A model generated the notes under the pieces. It was not told the DNA's origin, ran no database searches, and saw nothing but the letters and a program-made list of their open reading frames with translations. A stretch of 64,000 nucleotides of DNA from Brachionus manjavacas (taxonomy: Eukaryota > Rotifera > Eurotatoria > Ploima > Brachionidae). This document shows positions 1 through 13,324 of this stretch, piece by piece. The first letter of the stretch is position 1; each line of letters begins with the position of its first letter. The stretch spans positions 1 to 64,000 of the forward strand of contig JAHQIY010000029.1 in assembly GCA_019054805.1 (NCBI GenBank). The letters are read 5' to 3'. Position numbers and translations under genes: made by a program.

Positions 1-2264
1 AACTAGCAAATTGTTTGTTCTACAAATTAATAAAATCAAAATTTAAAAAAAAAGAATCACAACTTCCTGGAAATTACATTCAAATGCCTAAAAAGTTAAA
101 AAATGTTCGTCAAGTTTAACTGACCAAATTGATTGTTACAAATTGATAAAATTGTAAAATCACAAAGTTTTATGTGTACAAAGTAATTCTGTTCATCAAA
201 ATTTTAAAAAAAAAGAATCAGAAATTCCTGTAGTTCATTCAAATTTCTCGAGACAGTAAAAAAATGTTCGTCAAGTTTAACTGTTCACCCGAAAGAAGTA
301 AAAAAAATGTCTTCAACAAGTAAAGTAAAATCTGTTCAAAGTATTCTGTTCATCAAAATTAAAAAAAGAATCACAAATTCCTGTAGTTCATCTCAAATTC
401 CACGAGAAACAGTAAAAAAATGTTCGTCAAGCTAAATCTGAGCAAATTGATTGTGACAAATTAATTAAAATTGTCAAATTTGCAAAGGTAAGATCTGTTC
501 ACAAAGTATTCTGTTCATCAAAATTTAAAAAAAAAAGAATCACAAAATTACTGTAATTCATTGGCAAATTCCTCGAAACAGTAAAAAAATGTTCGTCAAG
601 TAAGGTAAGAACTGTTCAAAGTATTCTTTTCATCAAAATTTAAAAAAGAGTATCACAACTTCCTGTAAGTCATTCAAATTTCTCGAAAAGTTAAAAAATG
701 TTCGTCAAGTAAAGAAAGATCTGTTCAAAGTATTCTGTTCATCAAAATTTCAAAAAAAAAAAGATATCACAAATTACTGTAATTCATTCAAATTCCTCGA
801 AACAGTAAAAAAATGTTCGTCAAGTTTAACTGTGCACCCGAAAAAGTAAAAAAATGTTCAACAAGTAAAGTAAGATCTGTTCAAAGTATTCTGTTCATCA
901 AAATTAAAATAAAAAGAATCACAAATTCCTGTAGTTCATTCAAATTTCTCGAAACAGTAAAAAAATGTTCGTCAAGTAATGTAAGATCCGTTCAAAGTAT
1001 TCCTGTTCATCAAAATTTAAAAAATAAAATCACAACATTCTAATATTTCGATCAAATTCCTCAGAAACAGTAAAAAAAATGTTCAACAAGTAAAGTAAGA
1101 TCTGTTCAGAAGTATTCTGTTCATCAAAATTTAAAAAAAAAAAAGGAATCACAAATTCCTTTAGTTCATCCAAATTCCTCGAAACAGTAAAAAAATGTTC
1201 GTCAAGTTAAACTGAGCAAATTGATTGTTACAAATTGATAAAAATTGTAAAATCACAAAGTTTTATGTGTTCAAAGTATTCATGTTCATCAAAATTTAAA
1301 AAAAGAATCTACAAATTCCTGTATTTCATTCAAATTCCTCGAAACAGTAAAAAATGTTCGTCAAGTTAAACTGAGCAAATTGATTGTGACAAGGTTAAAA
1401 AAAATTGTTAAATCACAAAGTTTGATGTGTTCAAAGTATTCTGTTCATCAAAATTTAAAAAAAAAGAATCACAAATTCCTGTAGTTCATTCAAATTCCTC
1501 GAAACAGTAAAAAAATGTTCGTCGTAAGTTAAACTAGAGCAAATTGATTGTTACAAATTGATAGTTAATTGTAAAATCTACAAAGTTTTATGTGTTCAAA
1601 GCATTCTGTTCATCAAAATTAAAAAAAAAAGAATCACAAATTCCTGTAGTTCATTCAAATTCCTCGAAAAACTAAAAAAATGTTCGTCAAGTTTAACAGT
1701 GCACCCGAAAAAGTAAAAAAATGTTCAAACAAGTAAAGTAAGATCTGTTCAAAGTATTCTGTTCATCAAAATTAAAATAAAAAGAATCACCAAATTCCTG
1801 TAGTTCATTCCAAATTTCTCGAAACAGTAAAAAAATGTTCGTCAAGTAATGTAAGATCCGTTCAAAGTATTCTGTTCATCAAAATTTAAAAAAAATAAAA
1901 TCACAACATTCTAATATTTCGTTCAAATTCCTCGAAACAGTAAAAAAATGTTCAACAGTTAAAGTAAAATCTGTTCAAAGTATTCTGTTCATCAAAAATC
2001 TTAAAAAAAAAAGGAATCACAAATTCCACTTTAGTTCATTCAAATTCCTCGAAACAGTAAAAAAATGTTCGTCAAGTTAAACTGAGCAAATTGATTTTTA
2101 CAAATTGATAAAATTGTAAAATCACAGTTTTATATGTTAAAGTATTCAGTTCCGTCAAAATTAAAAAAAAGAATCACCAATTCCTGCTAGTTCATTCAAA
2201 TTCCTCGAAAAACTAAAAAAATTTACGTCAAGTTTAACAGTGCACTCCGAAAAAGTAAAAAATG
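1..2264 (+). repeat. Satellite array block 1, A-rich strand forward, error-rich
   Basis: Tandem satellite monomers read with the A-rich strand on plus. About 590-2260 is a direct copy of about 34440-36100: both share rare variants such as 'aagagtatcac', 'aagtaaagaaagatctg', 'gatttttaca' and 'tttacgtcaag' in the same order. Compared with that clean copy, this block has many scattered 1-3 base insertions and some deletions, including outside homopolymers. No gene is supported; the short open frames are satellite read-through. Confidence 0.93.
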
Positions 2265-2322
2265 TTTCTTATCTAGTAGAAAAATTAGTTTTTTGAATAA
2301 AAATTATCTTTCTTGAATAAAA
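2265..2322 (-). repeat. Stub of element X outer end at a satellite flip point
   Basis: About 58 bp ('ttcttatctagtagaaaaat' and what follows, up to 'ttgaataaaa') match the outer terminus of the 1.68-kb X element as it appears at the right end of the copy at 51921-53599. The rest of X is missing. Plus-orientation satellite lies on the left and minus-orientation satellite on the right. The same junction occurs as its reverse complement at 24079-24133. Confidence 0.85.
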
Positions 2323-5300
2323 GAATATCAGGAAGTTGTGATTCTTTTTTTTAGATTTTGATCAACAGAATACTTTGAACAGAATCCTTACTTTGCAATT
2401 TGAAGCAATTTTAATTAATTTGTCACAATCAATTTGCTCAGTTTAGCTTGACGAACATTTTTTTACTGGTTTCGAGGAATTTGAATGAACTACTGGAAAT
2501 TTGTGATTCTTTTTTAATTTTGATGAACAGAATACTATGAACAGAATTTTACTTTACTTGTTGATGTCCAGCATTTCCTTTTTACTTTTTTTCAGGTGCA
2601 CAGTTAAACTTGACGAACATTTTTTTACTGTCTCGAGAAATTTGAATGAACTACAGGAATTTCTTGATTCTTTTAAAATTTTGATGAACAGAATACTTTG
2701 CACACATAAAACTTTTGTGATTTTACAATTTTTATCAATTTGCTAACAATCAATTTGGTCAGTTAAACTTGACGAACATTTTTTAACTTTTTTAGGCATT
2801 TGTTTGTAATTTCAGGAATTTGTGATTCTTTTTTTTTTAAATTTTGATTTTATTAATTTGTAACAAACAATTTGCTAGTTTAACTTGACGAACATTTTTT
2901 TAATGTTTCGAGAAATTTGAATGAACTACAGGAATTTGTGATTCTTTTTTTAATTTTGATGAACAGGAATACTTTGAACAGATCTTACATTACTTGACGA
3001 ACATTTTTTTACTGTTTCGAGAAATTTGAATGAACTACAGGAATTTGTGATTCTTTTTATTTTAATTTTGATGAACAGAATACTTTGAACAGATCTTACT
3101 TTACTTGTTGAACATTTTTTTTTTACTTTTCAGGTGCACAGTTAAACTTTTGACGAACATTTTTTTTTAATACTGTTTCGAGGAATTTGAATGAATCTAC
3201 AATTTCAATAAAGATTTTCTTTTTTTTTAAAATTTGATGAACAGAATACTTTGAACAGATCTTACTTTGGCAATTTGACAATTTTAATTAATTTGTCACA
3301 ATCAATTTGCTCAGTTTAACTTGACGAACAGTTTTTAACAATTTGTAGGAATTTGAATGAACTTCAGGAGGTTCTGATTCAATTTTTTTTTAATTTTTTG
3401 ATTAACAGAATACTATTGAACACATCAAACTTTGTGATTGCTAACAATTTTTTTAACCTGTCACAATCAATTTGCTCAGTTTGAACTTGACGAACATTTT
3501 TTTACTGTTTCGAGGAATTTGAAAGAACTACAGGAATTTGTGATTCTTTTTTAAATTTTGATGAACAGAATACTTTGTACACATAAAACTTTGTGATTTT
3601 ACAATTTTTATCAATTTGTAACAATCAATTTTACAGGTCAGTTCCGCACCATGAACATTTTTTTAGATTTTTTCGAGAAATTTGAGATGAACTACAGGAA
3701 TTTAATGATTCTTTTTTTAAATTTTACAGTTTGTTAAATTAATCTTTAATAATCAATGTAGTTGCAAGTTGAACTTTACTCTACAGTGATGAACATTTTT
3801 GATACTTCTTTTGAGAATTTGAATGTTTGAATTGTACAGGAGATTCGTGATTCTTTTTTTTAATAATTTCGTGATTTTATTAATTTGTAACAAACAATTT
3901 GCTAGTTTAACTTGACTGAACATTTTTTTACTGTTTCGAGAAATTTGAATGAACTACAGGAATTTGTGATTCTTTTTATTTTTAATTTTGATGAACGAAT
4001 ACTTCTGAATAGATCTTTCTTTGCCATTGAACATTTTTTTTTACTTTTTCGGGTGCACAGTTAAACTTGACGAACATTTTTTTACTGTTTCGAGGAATTT
4101 GAATGAATTACAGTAATTTGTGATTCTTTTTTTTAAATTTTGATGAACAGAATACTTTGAACAGATCTTACTTTGCATCTGATTTGACAATTTTTAATTA
4201 ATTTGTCACAATCAATTATCGAACTCAAGTTTGGCTTGACGAACATCTTTTTACTGTTTTGAGGAATCTGAATGAACTGCAGAATTTGTGAGTTTTTTTT
4301 TAATTTTGATGAACAGTAATACTTTGAACAGATTTTACTTTACTTGTTGAACAGTATGTTTTTACTTTTTCGGGTGACCAGAATTAAACTTGACGTGAGC
4401 ATTTATTTTAACCTGTAGATCGAGAAATTTGAATGGGGAATTTCACAAGTTCTTTTTTTTTAAAATTTTGAGTGAACAGAATACTTTGTACACATAAAAC
4501 TTTGTGATTTTACAATTTTATCAATTTGTAGCACAATCAATTTGGTCAGTTAAACTTGACGAACATTTTTTACACTTTTTTAGGCATTTGAATGTAATTT
4601 CAGGAAGTTGTGATTCTTTTTTTTTTTAAATTTTGTTTTTATAAATTTTAAAAAAACAATTTGCTAGTTAACTTGACGAGACTTGTTTTTTTACTGTTTT
4701 GAAATTTGAATATAACTACAGGAATTTGTGATTCTTTTTATTTTAATTTTGATGAACAGAATAAGGACTTTGAACAGATCTTACATTACTATGACGAACA
4801 TTTTTCTACTCTTCCGAGGAATTTGAATGAACTACAGCTTAATATGTGATTCTTTTTTTTTTAATTTTGAATGAACACTCTATTAATAAGACTTTGAACA
4901 GATTTTACTTTACTTGTTGAACAATTTTTTTACTTTTTCGGGTGCACAGTTAAACTTGACGAACATTTTTTTACTGTCTCGAGAAATTTGAATGAACTAC
5001 AGGAATTTCTGATTCTTTTTTTTAAAACTTTGATTAACAGAATACTTTTTGTACACATGAAAAATTGGGAGCGTGGATTTTACAATTTTATCAATTTGTA
5101 ACAATCGGTAATTCGGTCAAAGGTTAAACTCTTTAATATACAGAACATTTTTTAACTTTTTTAGGCATTTATGAAGAATGTAATTTCAGGAAGTTGTAGA
5201 TTCATTTTTTTAAATTTTGATTTTATTACATTTGTAACAAACAATTTGTTAGTAATTAACTTGACGAACCAATTTTTTTACTGTTTCAGAAGGAATTTGG

Positions 5301-7186
5301 GAAGGTGAACTAGCAGGTAGAATCCTTGTGATTCTTTTAGAGAAGCTTTAATTTTATGATGAACAGAATACTTTGAACAGATTCTTACATTACATTGACG
5401 AACATTTTTTTACTGTTTCGAGGAAATTTAACGGAAATGAAACTAACATGGAATTTTGTAGAGACTTCTTTTTATTTTTTAATTTTGATGAATCAGAATA
5501 CTTTGAATGCAGATCTTCTTTACTCTTTTTTTACTTGTTGAATGACATTTTTTTACTTTTCTTCAAGTGCACAGTTAAATCTTGACGAAACATTTTTCAT
5601 TACTGTTTCGAGGAATTTGAACTGAAATGTACAGGTAATTTGTGTATTCTCTTTTTTTTTTAAACTTCCTTGATTGAATATAATAATTTTTGAACAGATC
5701 TTTACTTTTGCAATTTGATCAATTTCCTACAATTAATTTTGGTCACAATCATTTAATTTGCTCAGTTTAACTTTGACGAACAGTTTTTAACGAATTACTG
5801 CTAGTAATTTGAATAGAACTGATCAGGAGGTAAGCCTGATTCAATTTTGCTTTTAATTTTGTCATTAACAGAATACTTCTGAACATTAATCAAACTTTTG
5901 TGATTTAACAATTTTTTTAACCTGTCACAATCAACTAATTTGCTCAGTTTAACTTGACGAACATTTTTTTACTGTTTCGAGGAATTTGAAAGAACTACAG
6001 GAATTTGTGATTCTTTTTTTTTAAATTTTGATGAACAGAATACTTTGTACAACATAAAACTTTGTGATTTTATTAATTTATCAATTTGTAACAAATCAAT
6101 TTGGTCAGTTAAACTTGGACGAACATTTTTTTAGTTTCTTCGAGGAATTTGAATGAACTACAGGAATTTGTGATTCTCTTTTTTTTTTAAAATTTTGTTG
6201 AACAGAATTATTTTTTGAACAGAAATCTTACTTTTAACTTGTTGGAACATTTTTTTACTGTTTCGAGGAATTAATGAATCGAAATATTAGAATGTTGTGA
6301 TTTTTTTTTATATTTTGATGAACAGAATACTTTGAACAGTTCTTAATCTTTACTTGACGAACATTTTTAACTTTTTCGGAGAAATTTGAATGAAATATCA
6401 GGAAGTTGTGATTCTTTTTAAATTTTTGATGAACAGAATGCTTTGAACAGATCTTACTTTGCAATTTGACAGATTTAATTAATTTGTCACAATCAATTTG
6501 CTCCAGTTTAACTTGACGAACAGTTTTTAACATTTTGTAGGAATTTGAATGAACTTCAGGAGGTTCTGATTCAATTTTTTGTATAATTTTGATTAACAGA
6601 ATACTTTGAACACAACAAACTTTGTGATTTAACAATTTTTTAACCTGTCACAATCAATTTGCTCAGCTTAACTTGGACGAACATTTTTTTACTGCGTTTC
6701 GAGGAATCTTGAATGAATTCACAGTAATTTGTAAAGCGATTCTTTTTTTTTTAAATTTTGGGATGAACAGAATACTTTGAACAGATCTATTTTTACTTGA
6801 CGAACATTTTTTAACTTTTTCGAGAAATTTGAATGACTTTACAGGAAGTTGTGATACTTCTTTTTTAAATTTTGATGAAAAGAATACTTTGAACAGATTC
6901 TTACCTTATTTCAGACGAACATTTTTTAACTTTTCGAGAAATTTGAATGAAATATCAGGGAAGTTGTGATTCTTTTTTTTTTTAAATTTTGATGAACAGA
7001 ATACTTTGAACAGATCTTACTTTGCAATTGGACAATTTAATTAATTTGTCACAATCAATTTTGGGCTCAGTTTACAACTTGACGAACAGTTTTTAACATT
7101 TTGTAGGATTTGAATGAACTTGATTTGATTGATGGTTCTGATTTGATTGAATGAACGTTCTTGGCCCAATTTTTTTTAATTTTGAT
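2323..7186 (-). repeat. Satellite array block 2, inverted, error-rich
   Basis: Monomers are in the T-rich orientation ('cttgacgaaca' anchor). The order of linker variants going right (agcttgac, ctcgag, ggtcagtt, gctagttt, cattacttgac, gtgcacag) is the mirror of block 18367-24078 read backwards from 24078. This marks an inverted duplication, although this arm is about 0.85 kb shorter. Non-homopolymer indels are dense throughout. No gene is seen. Confidence 0.92.
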
Positions 7187-10100
7187 TAACATCATCAAAA
7201 ATTTTAAAAAAAAAGAATCAGAAATTCCTGTAGTTCATTCAAATTTCTCGAGACAGTAAAAAAATGTTCGTCAAGTTTAACTGTATGCACCCGAAAAAAA
7301 GTAAAAAAATTGTTCAACAGAGTAAAGTAAAATCTGTTCCAGAAGTATATTCTGTTCATCAAAATTAAAAAAAAAGAATCACTGAAATTCCTGTAGTTCA
7401 TTCAAATTCCTCGAAACAGTAAAAAAATGTTCGTCAAGCTAAACTGAGCAAATTGATTGGTGCAACAAATTAATTAAAAATTGTCAAATTGCAAAAGTAA
7501 GATCTGTTCAAAGTATTCTGTTCATCAAAATTTAAAAAAAAAGAATCACAAATTACTGTAATTCATCTCAAATTCCTCGAAACAGTAAAAAAATGTTCGT
7601 CAAGTTTAACTGTGCACCCGAAAAAGTAAAAAAATGTTCAACAAGTAAAGTAAGATCTGTTCAAAGTATTCTGTTCATCAAAATTAAAATAAAAGAATCA
7701 CAAATCTCTGCTAGTTCATTTTCAAATTCCTCGAAAAACTAAAAATAATGTTCGTCAAGTTTAACTGACCAAATTGATTGTTACAAATTGATAAAATTGT
7801 AAAAATCACAAAGTTTTATGTGTACAAAGTATTCTGTTCATCAAAATTTTAAAAAAAAAGAATCACAAATTCCTGATATTTCATTCAAATTTCTCGAAAA
7901 GTTAAAAAATGTTCGTCAAGTAAGGTAAGAACTGTTCAAAGTATTCTTTTCATCAAAATTTAAAAAGAATATCACAACTTCCTGTAAGTCATTCAAATTT
8001 CTCGAAAAGTTAAAAAATGTTCGTCAAGTAAAGTAAGATCTGTTCAAAGTATTCTGTTCATCAAAATTTAAAAAAAAAAAGAATCACAAATTCCTGATAG
8101 TTCTTTCAAATTCCTCGAAACAGTTAAAAAATGTTCGTCAAGTTAAACTGAGCAAATTGATTGTAAAACAGGTTAAAAAAATTGTTAAATCACAAAGTTT
8201 GATGTGTTCAAAGTATTCTGTTCATCAAAATTTAAAAAAAAGAATCACAACTTCCTGTAGTTCATTCAAATTTCTCGAAAAGTTAAAAAATGTTCGTCAA
8301 GTTAAACTGAGCAAATTGATTGTGACAGGTTAAAAAATTGTTAAATCACAAAGTTTGATGTGTTCAAAGTATTCTGTTCATCAAAATTTAAAAAAAAGAA
8401 TCACAAATTACTGTAATTCATTCAAATTCCTCGAAACAGTAAAAAAATGTTCGTCAAGTTTAACTGTGCACCCGAAAAAGTAAAAAAAAATGTTCAACAA
8501 GTAAAGTAAGATCTGTTCAAAGTATTCTGTTCATCAAAATTAAAATAAAAAGAATCACAAATCCCTGTAGTTCATTCAAATTTCTCGAAACAGTAAAAAT
8601 GTTCGTCAAGTAATGTAAGATCTGTTCAAAGTATTCTGTTCATCAAAATTAAAATAAAAAGAATCACAAATTCCTGTAGTTCATTCAAATTTCTCGAAAC
8701 AGTAAAAAAATGTTCGTCAAGTAATGTAAGATCTGTTCAAAGTATTCTGTTCATCAAAATTAAAAAAAAAAGAATCACAAATTCCTGTAGTTCATTCAAA
8801 TTTCTCGAAACAGTTAAAAAATGTTCGTCAAGTTTAACTAGACCAAATTGTTTGTTACAAATTAATAAAATCAAAATTTAAAAAAAAAGAATCACAACTT
8901 CCTGAAATTACATTCAAATGCCTAAAAAAGTTAAAAAATGTTCGTCAAGTTTAAACTGACCAAATTGATTGTTACAAATTGATAAAATTGTAAAATCACA
9001 AAGTTTTATGTGTACAAAGTATTCTGTTCATCAAAATTTTAAAAAAAAGAATCAGAAATTCCTGTAGTTCATTCAAATTTCTCGAGACAGTAAAAAAATG
9101 TTCGTCAAGTTTAACTGTGCACCCGAAAAAGTAAAAAAATTGTTCAACAAGTAAAGTAAAATCTGTTCAAAGTATTCTGTTCATCAAAATTAAAAAAAAG
9201 AATCACATATTCCTGTAGTTCATTCAAATTCCTCGAAACAGTAAAAAAATGTTCGTCAAGTAATGTAAGATCTGTTCAAAGTATTCTGTTCATCAAAATT
9301 AAAATAAAAAGAATCACAAATTCCTGTAGTTAATTCAAATTTCTCGAAACAGTAAAAAAATGTTCGTCAAGTTAAACTAGCAAATTGTTTGTTACAAATT
9401 AATAAAATCAAAATTTAAAAAAAAAGAATCACAACTTCCTGAAATTACATTCAAATGTCTAAAAAGTTAAAAAATGTTCGTCAAGTTTAACTGACCAAAT
9501 TGATTGTTACAAATTGATAAAATTGTAAAATCACAAAGTTTTATGTGTACAAAGTATTTGTTCATCAAAATTTAAAAAAAAGAATCACAACTTCCTGATA
9601 TTTCATTCAAATTTCTCGAAAAGTTAAAAAATGTTCGTCAAGTAAGATAAGAACTGTTCAAAGTATTCTGTTCATCAAAATATAAAAAAAAAAAATCACA
9701 ACATTCTAATATTTCGTTCAAATTCCTCGAAACAGTAAAAAAATGTTCAACAAGTAAAGTAAGATCTGTTCAAAGTATTCTGTTCATCAAAATTTTAAAA
9801 AAAAAGGAATCACAAATTCCTTTAGTTCATTCAAATTCCTCGAAACGGTAAAAAATGTTCGTCAAGTTAAACTGAGCAAATTGATTGTTACAAATTGATA
9901 AAATTGTATAATCTCAAAGTTTTAAGTGTTCAAAGTATTCTGTTCATCAAAATTTAAAAAAAAGAATCACAAATTCCTGTAGTTCTTTCAAATTCCTCGA
10001 AACAGTAAAAAATGTTCGTCAAGTTAAACTGAGCAAATTGATTGTGACAGGTTAAAAAATTGTTAAATCACAAAGTTTGATGTGTTCAAAGTATTCTGTT

Positions 10101-13100
10101 AATCAAAATTAAAAAAAATTGAATCAGAACCTCCTGAAGTTCATTCAAATTCCTACAAATTGTTAAAAACTGTTCGTCAAGTTAAACTGAGCAAATTGAT
10201 TGTGACAAATTAATTAAAATTGTCAAATTGCAAAAGTAAGATCTGTTCAAAGTATTCTGTTTCATCAAAAATTTAAAAAAAAAAAAAAGAATCACAAATT
10301 ACTGTTATTCATTCAAATTCCTCGAAACAGTAAAAAAATGTTCGTCAAGTTTAACTGTGCACCCGAAAAAGTAAAAAAAAATGTTCAACAAGTAAAGTAA
10401 GATCTGTTCAAAGTATTCTGTTCATCAAAATTAAAATAAAAGAATCACAAATTCCTGTAGTTCATTCAAATTTCTCGAAACAGTAAAAAAATGTTCGTCA
10501 AGTAATGTAAGATCTGTTCAAAGTATTCTGTTCATCAAAATTAAAAAAAAAAGAATCACAAATTCCTGTAGTTCATTCAAATTCCTCGAAACAGTAAAAA
10601 AATGTTCGTCAAGTTAAACTAGCAAATTGTTTGTTACAAATTAATAAAATCAAAATTTAAAAAAAAGAATCACAACTTCCTGAAATTACATTCAAATGCC
10701 TAAAAAAGTTAAAAAATGTTCGCTCAAGTTTAACTGACCAAATTGATTGTTACAAATTGATAAAATTGTAAAATCACAAAGTTTTATGTGTACAAAGTAT
10801 TCTGTTCATCAAAATTTTAAAAAAAAAAAGAAATTCCCTGTAGTTCATTCAAATTTCTCGAGACAGTAAAAAAATGTTCGTCAAGTTTAACTGTGCACCC
10901 GAAAAAGTAAAAAAATTGTTCAACAAGTAAAGTAAAATCTGTTCAAAGTATTCTGTTCATCAAAATTAAAAAAAAAAGAATCACATATTCCTGTAGTTCA
11001 TTCAAATTCCTCGAAACAGTAAAAAAAAAATGTTCGTCAAGTAATGTAAGATCTGTTCAAAGTATTCTGTTCATCAAAATTAAAATAAAAAGAATCACAA
11101 ATTCCTGTAGTTAATTCAAATTTCTCGAAACAGTAAAAAAATGTTCGTCAAGTTAAACTAGCAAATTGTTTGTTACAAATTAATAAAATCAAAATTTAAA
11201 AAAAAAAAAGAATCACAACTTCCTGAAATTACATTCAAATGCCTAAAAAGTTAAAATGTTCGTCAAGTTTAACTGACCAAATTGATTGTTACAAATTGAT
11301 AAAATTGTAAAATCACAAAGTTTTATGTGTACAAAGTATTCTGTTCATCAAAATTTAAAAAAAAGAATCAGAAATTCCTGTAGTTCATTCAAATTTCTCG
11401 AGACAGTAAAAAAATGTTCGTCAAGTTTAACTGGTCACCTGAAAAAGTAAAAATTGTTCAACAAGTAAAGTAAAATCTGTTCAAAGTATTCTGTTCATCA
11501 AAATTAAAAAAAAGAATCACAAATTCCTGTAGTTCGTCAAATTCCTCGAAACAGTAAAAAAATGTTCGTCAAGCTAAACTGAGCAAATTGATTGTGACAA
11601 ATTAATTAAAATTGTCAAATTGCAAAGTAAGATCTGTTCAAAGTATTCTGTTCATCAAAATTTAAAAAAAAAGAATCACAAATTACTGTAATTCATTCAA
11701 ATTCCTCGAAACAGTAAAAAAATGTTCGTCAAGTTTAACTGTGCACCCGAAAAGTAAAAAATGTTCAACAAGTAAAGTAAGATCTGTTCAAAGTATTCTG
11801 TTCATCAAAATTAAAATAAAAAGAATCACAAATTCCTGTAGTTCATTCAAATTTCTCGAAACAGTTAAAAAAATGTTCGTCAAGTTAAACTAGCAAATTG
11901 TTTGTTACAAATTAATAAAATCAAAATTTAAAAAAAAAGAATCACAACTTCCTGAAATTACATTCAAATGCCTAAAAAAAGTTAAAAAATGTTCGTCAAG
12001 TAAAACTGAACAAATTGATTGTTACAGATTAATAAAATTGTAAAATTTAAAAAAAAGGAATCACAAATTCCTGTAGTTCATTCAAATTCTCGAAAAAATA
12101 AAAAAATGTTCGTCAAGTTTAACCGACCAAATTGATTGTTACAAATTGATAAAATTGTAAAATCACAAAGTTTTATGTGTACAAAGTATTCTGTTCATCA
12201 AAATTTAAAAAAAAGAATCACAAATTCCTGTAGTTCTTTCAAATTCCTCGAAACAGTAAAAAAATGTTCGTCAAGTTAAACTGAGCAAATTGATTGTGAC
12301 AGGTTAAAAAAATTGTTAAATCACAAAGTTTGATGTTCAAAGTATTCTGTTAATCAAAATTAAAAAAAATTGAATCAGAACCTCCTGAAGTTCATTCAAA
12401 TTCCTACAAATTGTTAAAAACTGTTCGTCAAGTTAAACTGAGCAAATTGATTGTGACAAATTAATTAAAATTGTCAAATTGCAAAGTAAGATCTGTTCAA
12501 AGTATTCTGTTCATCAAAATTTAAAAAAAAGGAATCACAAATTACTGTAATTCATTCAAATTCCTCGAAACAGTAAAATGTTCGTCAAGTTTAACTGTGC
12601 ACCCGAAAAAGTAAAAAAAATGTTCAACAAGTAAAGTAAGATCTGTTCAAAGTATTCTGTTCATCAAAATTAAAATAAAAAGAATCACAAATTCGTGTAG
12701 TTCATTCAAATTTCTCGAAAGAGTAAAAAATGTTCGTCAAGTAATGTAAGATCTGTTCAAAGTATTCTGTTCATCAAAATTAAAAAAAAAGAATCACAAA
12801 TTCCTGTAGTTCATTCAAATTCCTCGAAACAGTAAAATGTTCGTCAAGTTAAACTAGCAAATTGTTTGTTACAAATTAATAAAATCAAAATTTAAAAAAA
12901 AGAATCACAACTTCCTGAAATTACATTCAAATGCCTAAAAAAGTTAAAAATGTTCGTCAAGTATAACTGACCAAATTGATTGTTACAAATTGATAAAATT
13001 GTAAAATCACAAAGTTTTATGTGTACAAAGTATTCTGTTCATCAAAATTTTAAAAAAAAGAATCAGAAATTCCTGTAGTTCATTCAAATTTCTCGAGACA

Positions 13101-13324
13101 GTAAAAAAATGTTCGTCAAGTTAAACTGAGCAAATTGATTGTGACAGGTTAAAAAAATTGTTAAATCACAAAGTTTGATGTGTTCAAAGTATTCTGTTAA
13201 TCAAAATTAAAAAAAATTGAATCAGAACCTCCTGAAGTTCATTCAAATTCCTACGAAAATTGTTAAAAAATTGTTCGTCAAGTTACATTGAGCAAATTGA
13301 TTGTGACAAATTAATTAAATTGTC
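7187..13324 (+). repeat. Satellite array block 3, forward
   Basis: Forward satellite starting at a minus-to-plus junction near 7187-7194 ('ttgattaacatcatcaaaa') and ending at the flip at 13324. Indel noise is heavy to about 7.8 kb, thins out by about 8.2 kb, and is rare beyond. It carries all linker types, including the 'actagcaaattg' type with the 'gaaattacattcaaatg' core variant. A marker variant 'aagttttaagtgttc' near 9918 is found inverted near 15755 and 31753. Confidence 0.93.

Noticed and set aside
813..1043. Open frames inside satellite (also 2537-2746, 5373-5585, 6255-6635, 7204-7401, 22283-22561, 27430-27636, 55829-56059)
   Set aside because: They read through monomers by chance of A-tract length, are interrupted in neighbouring identical units, and several lie in the error-rich left end.
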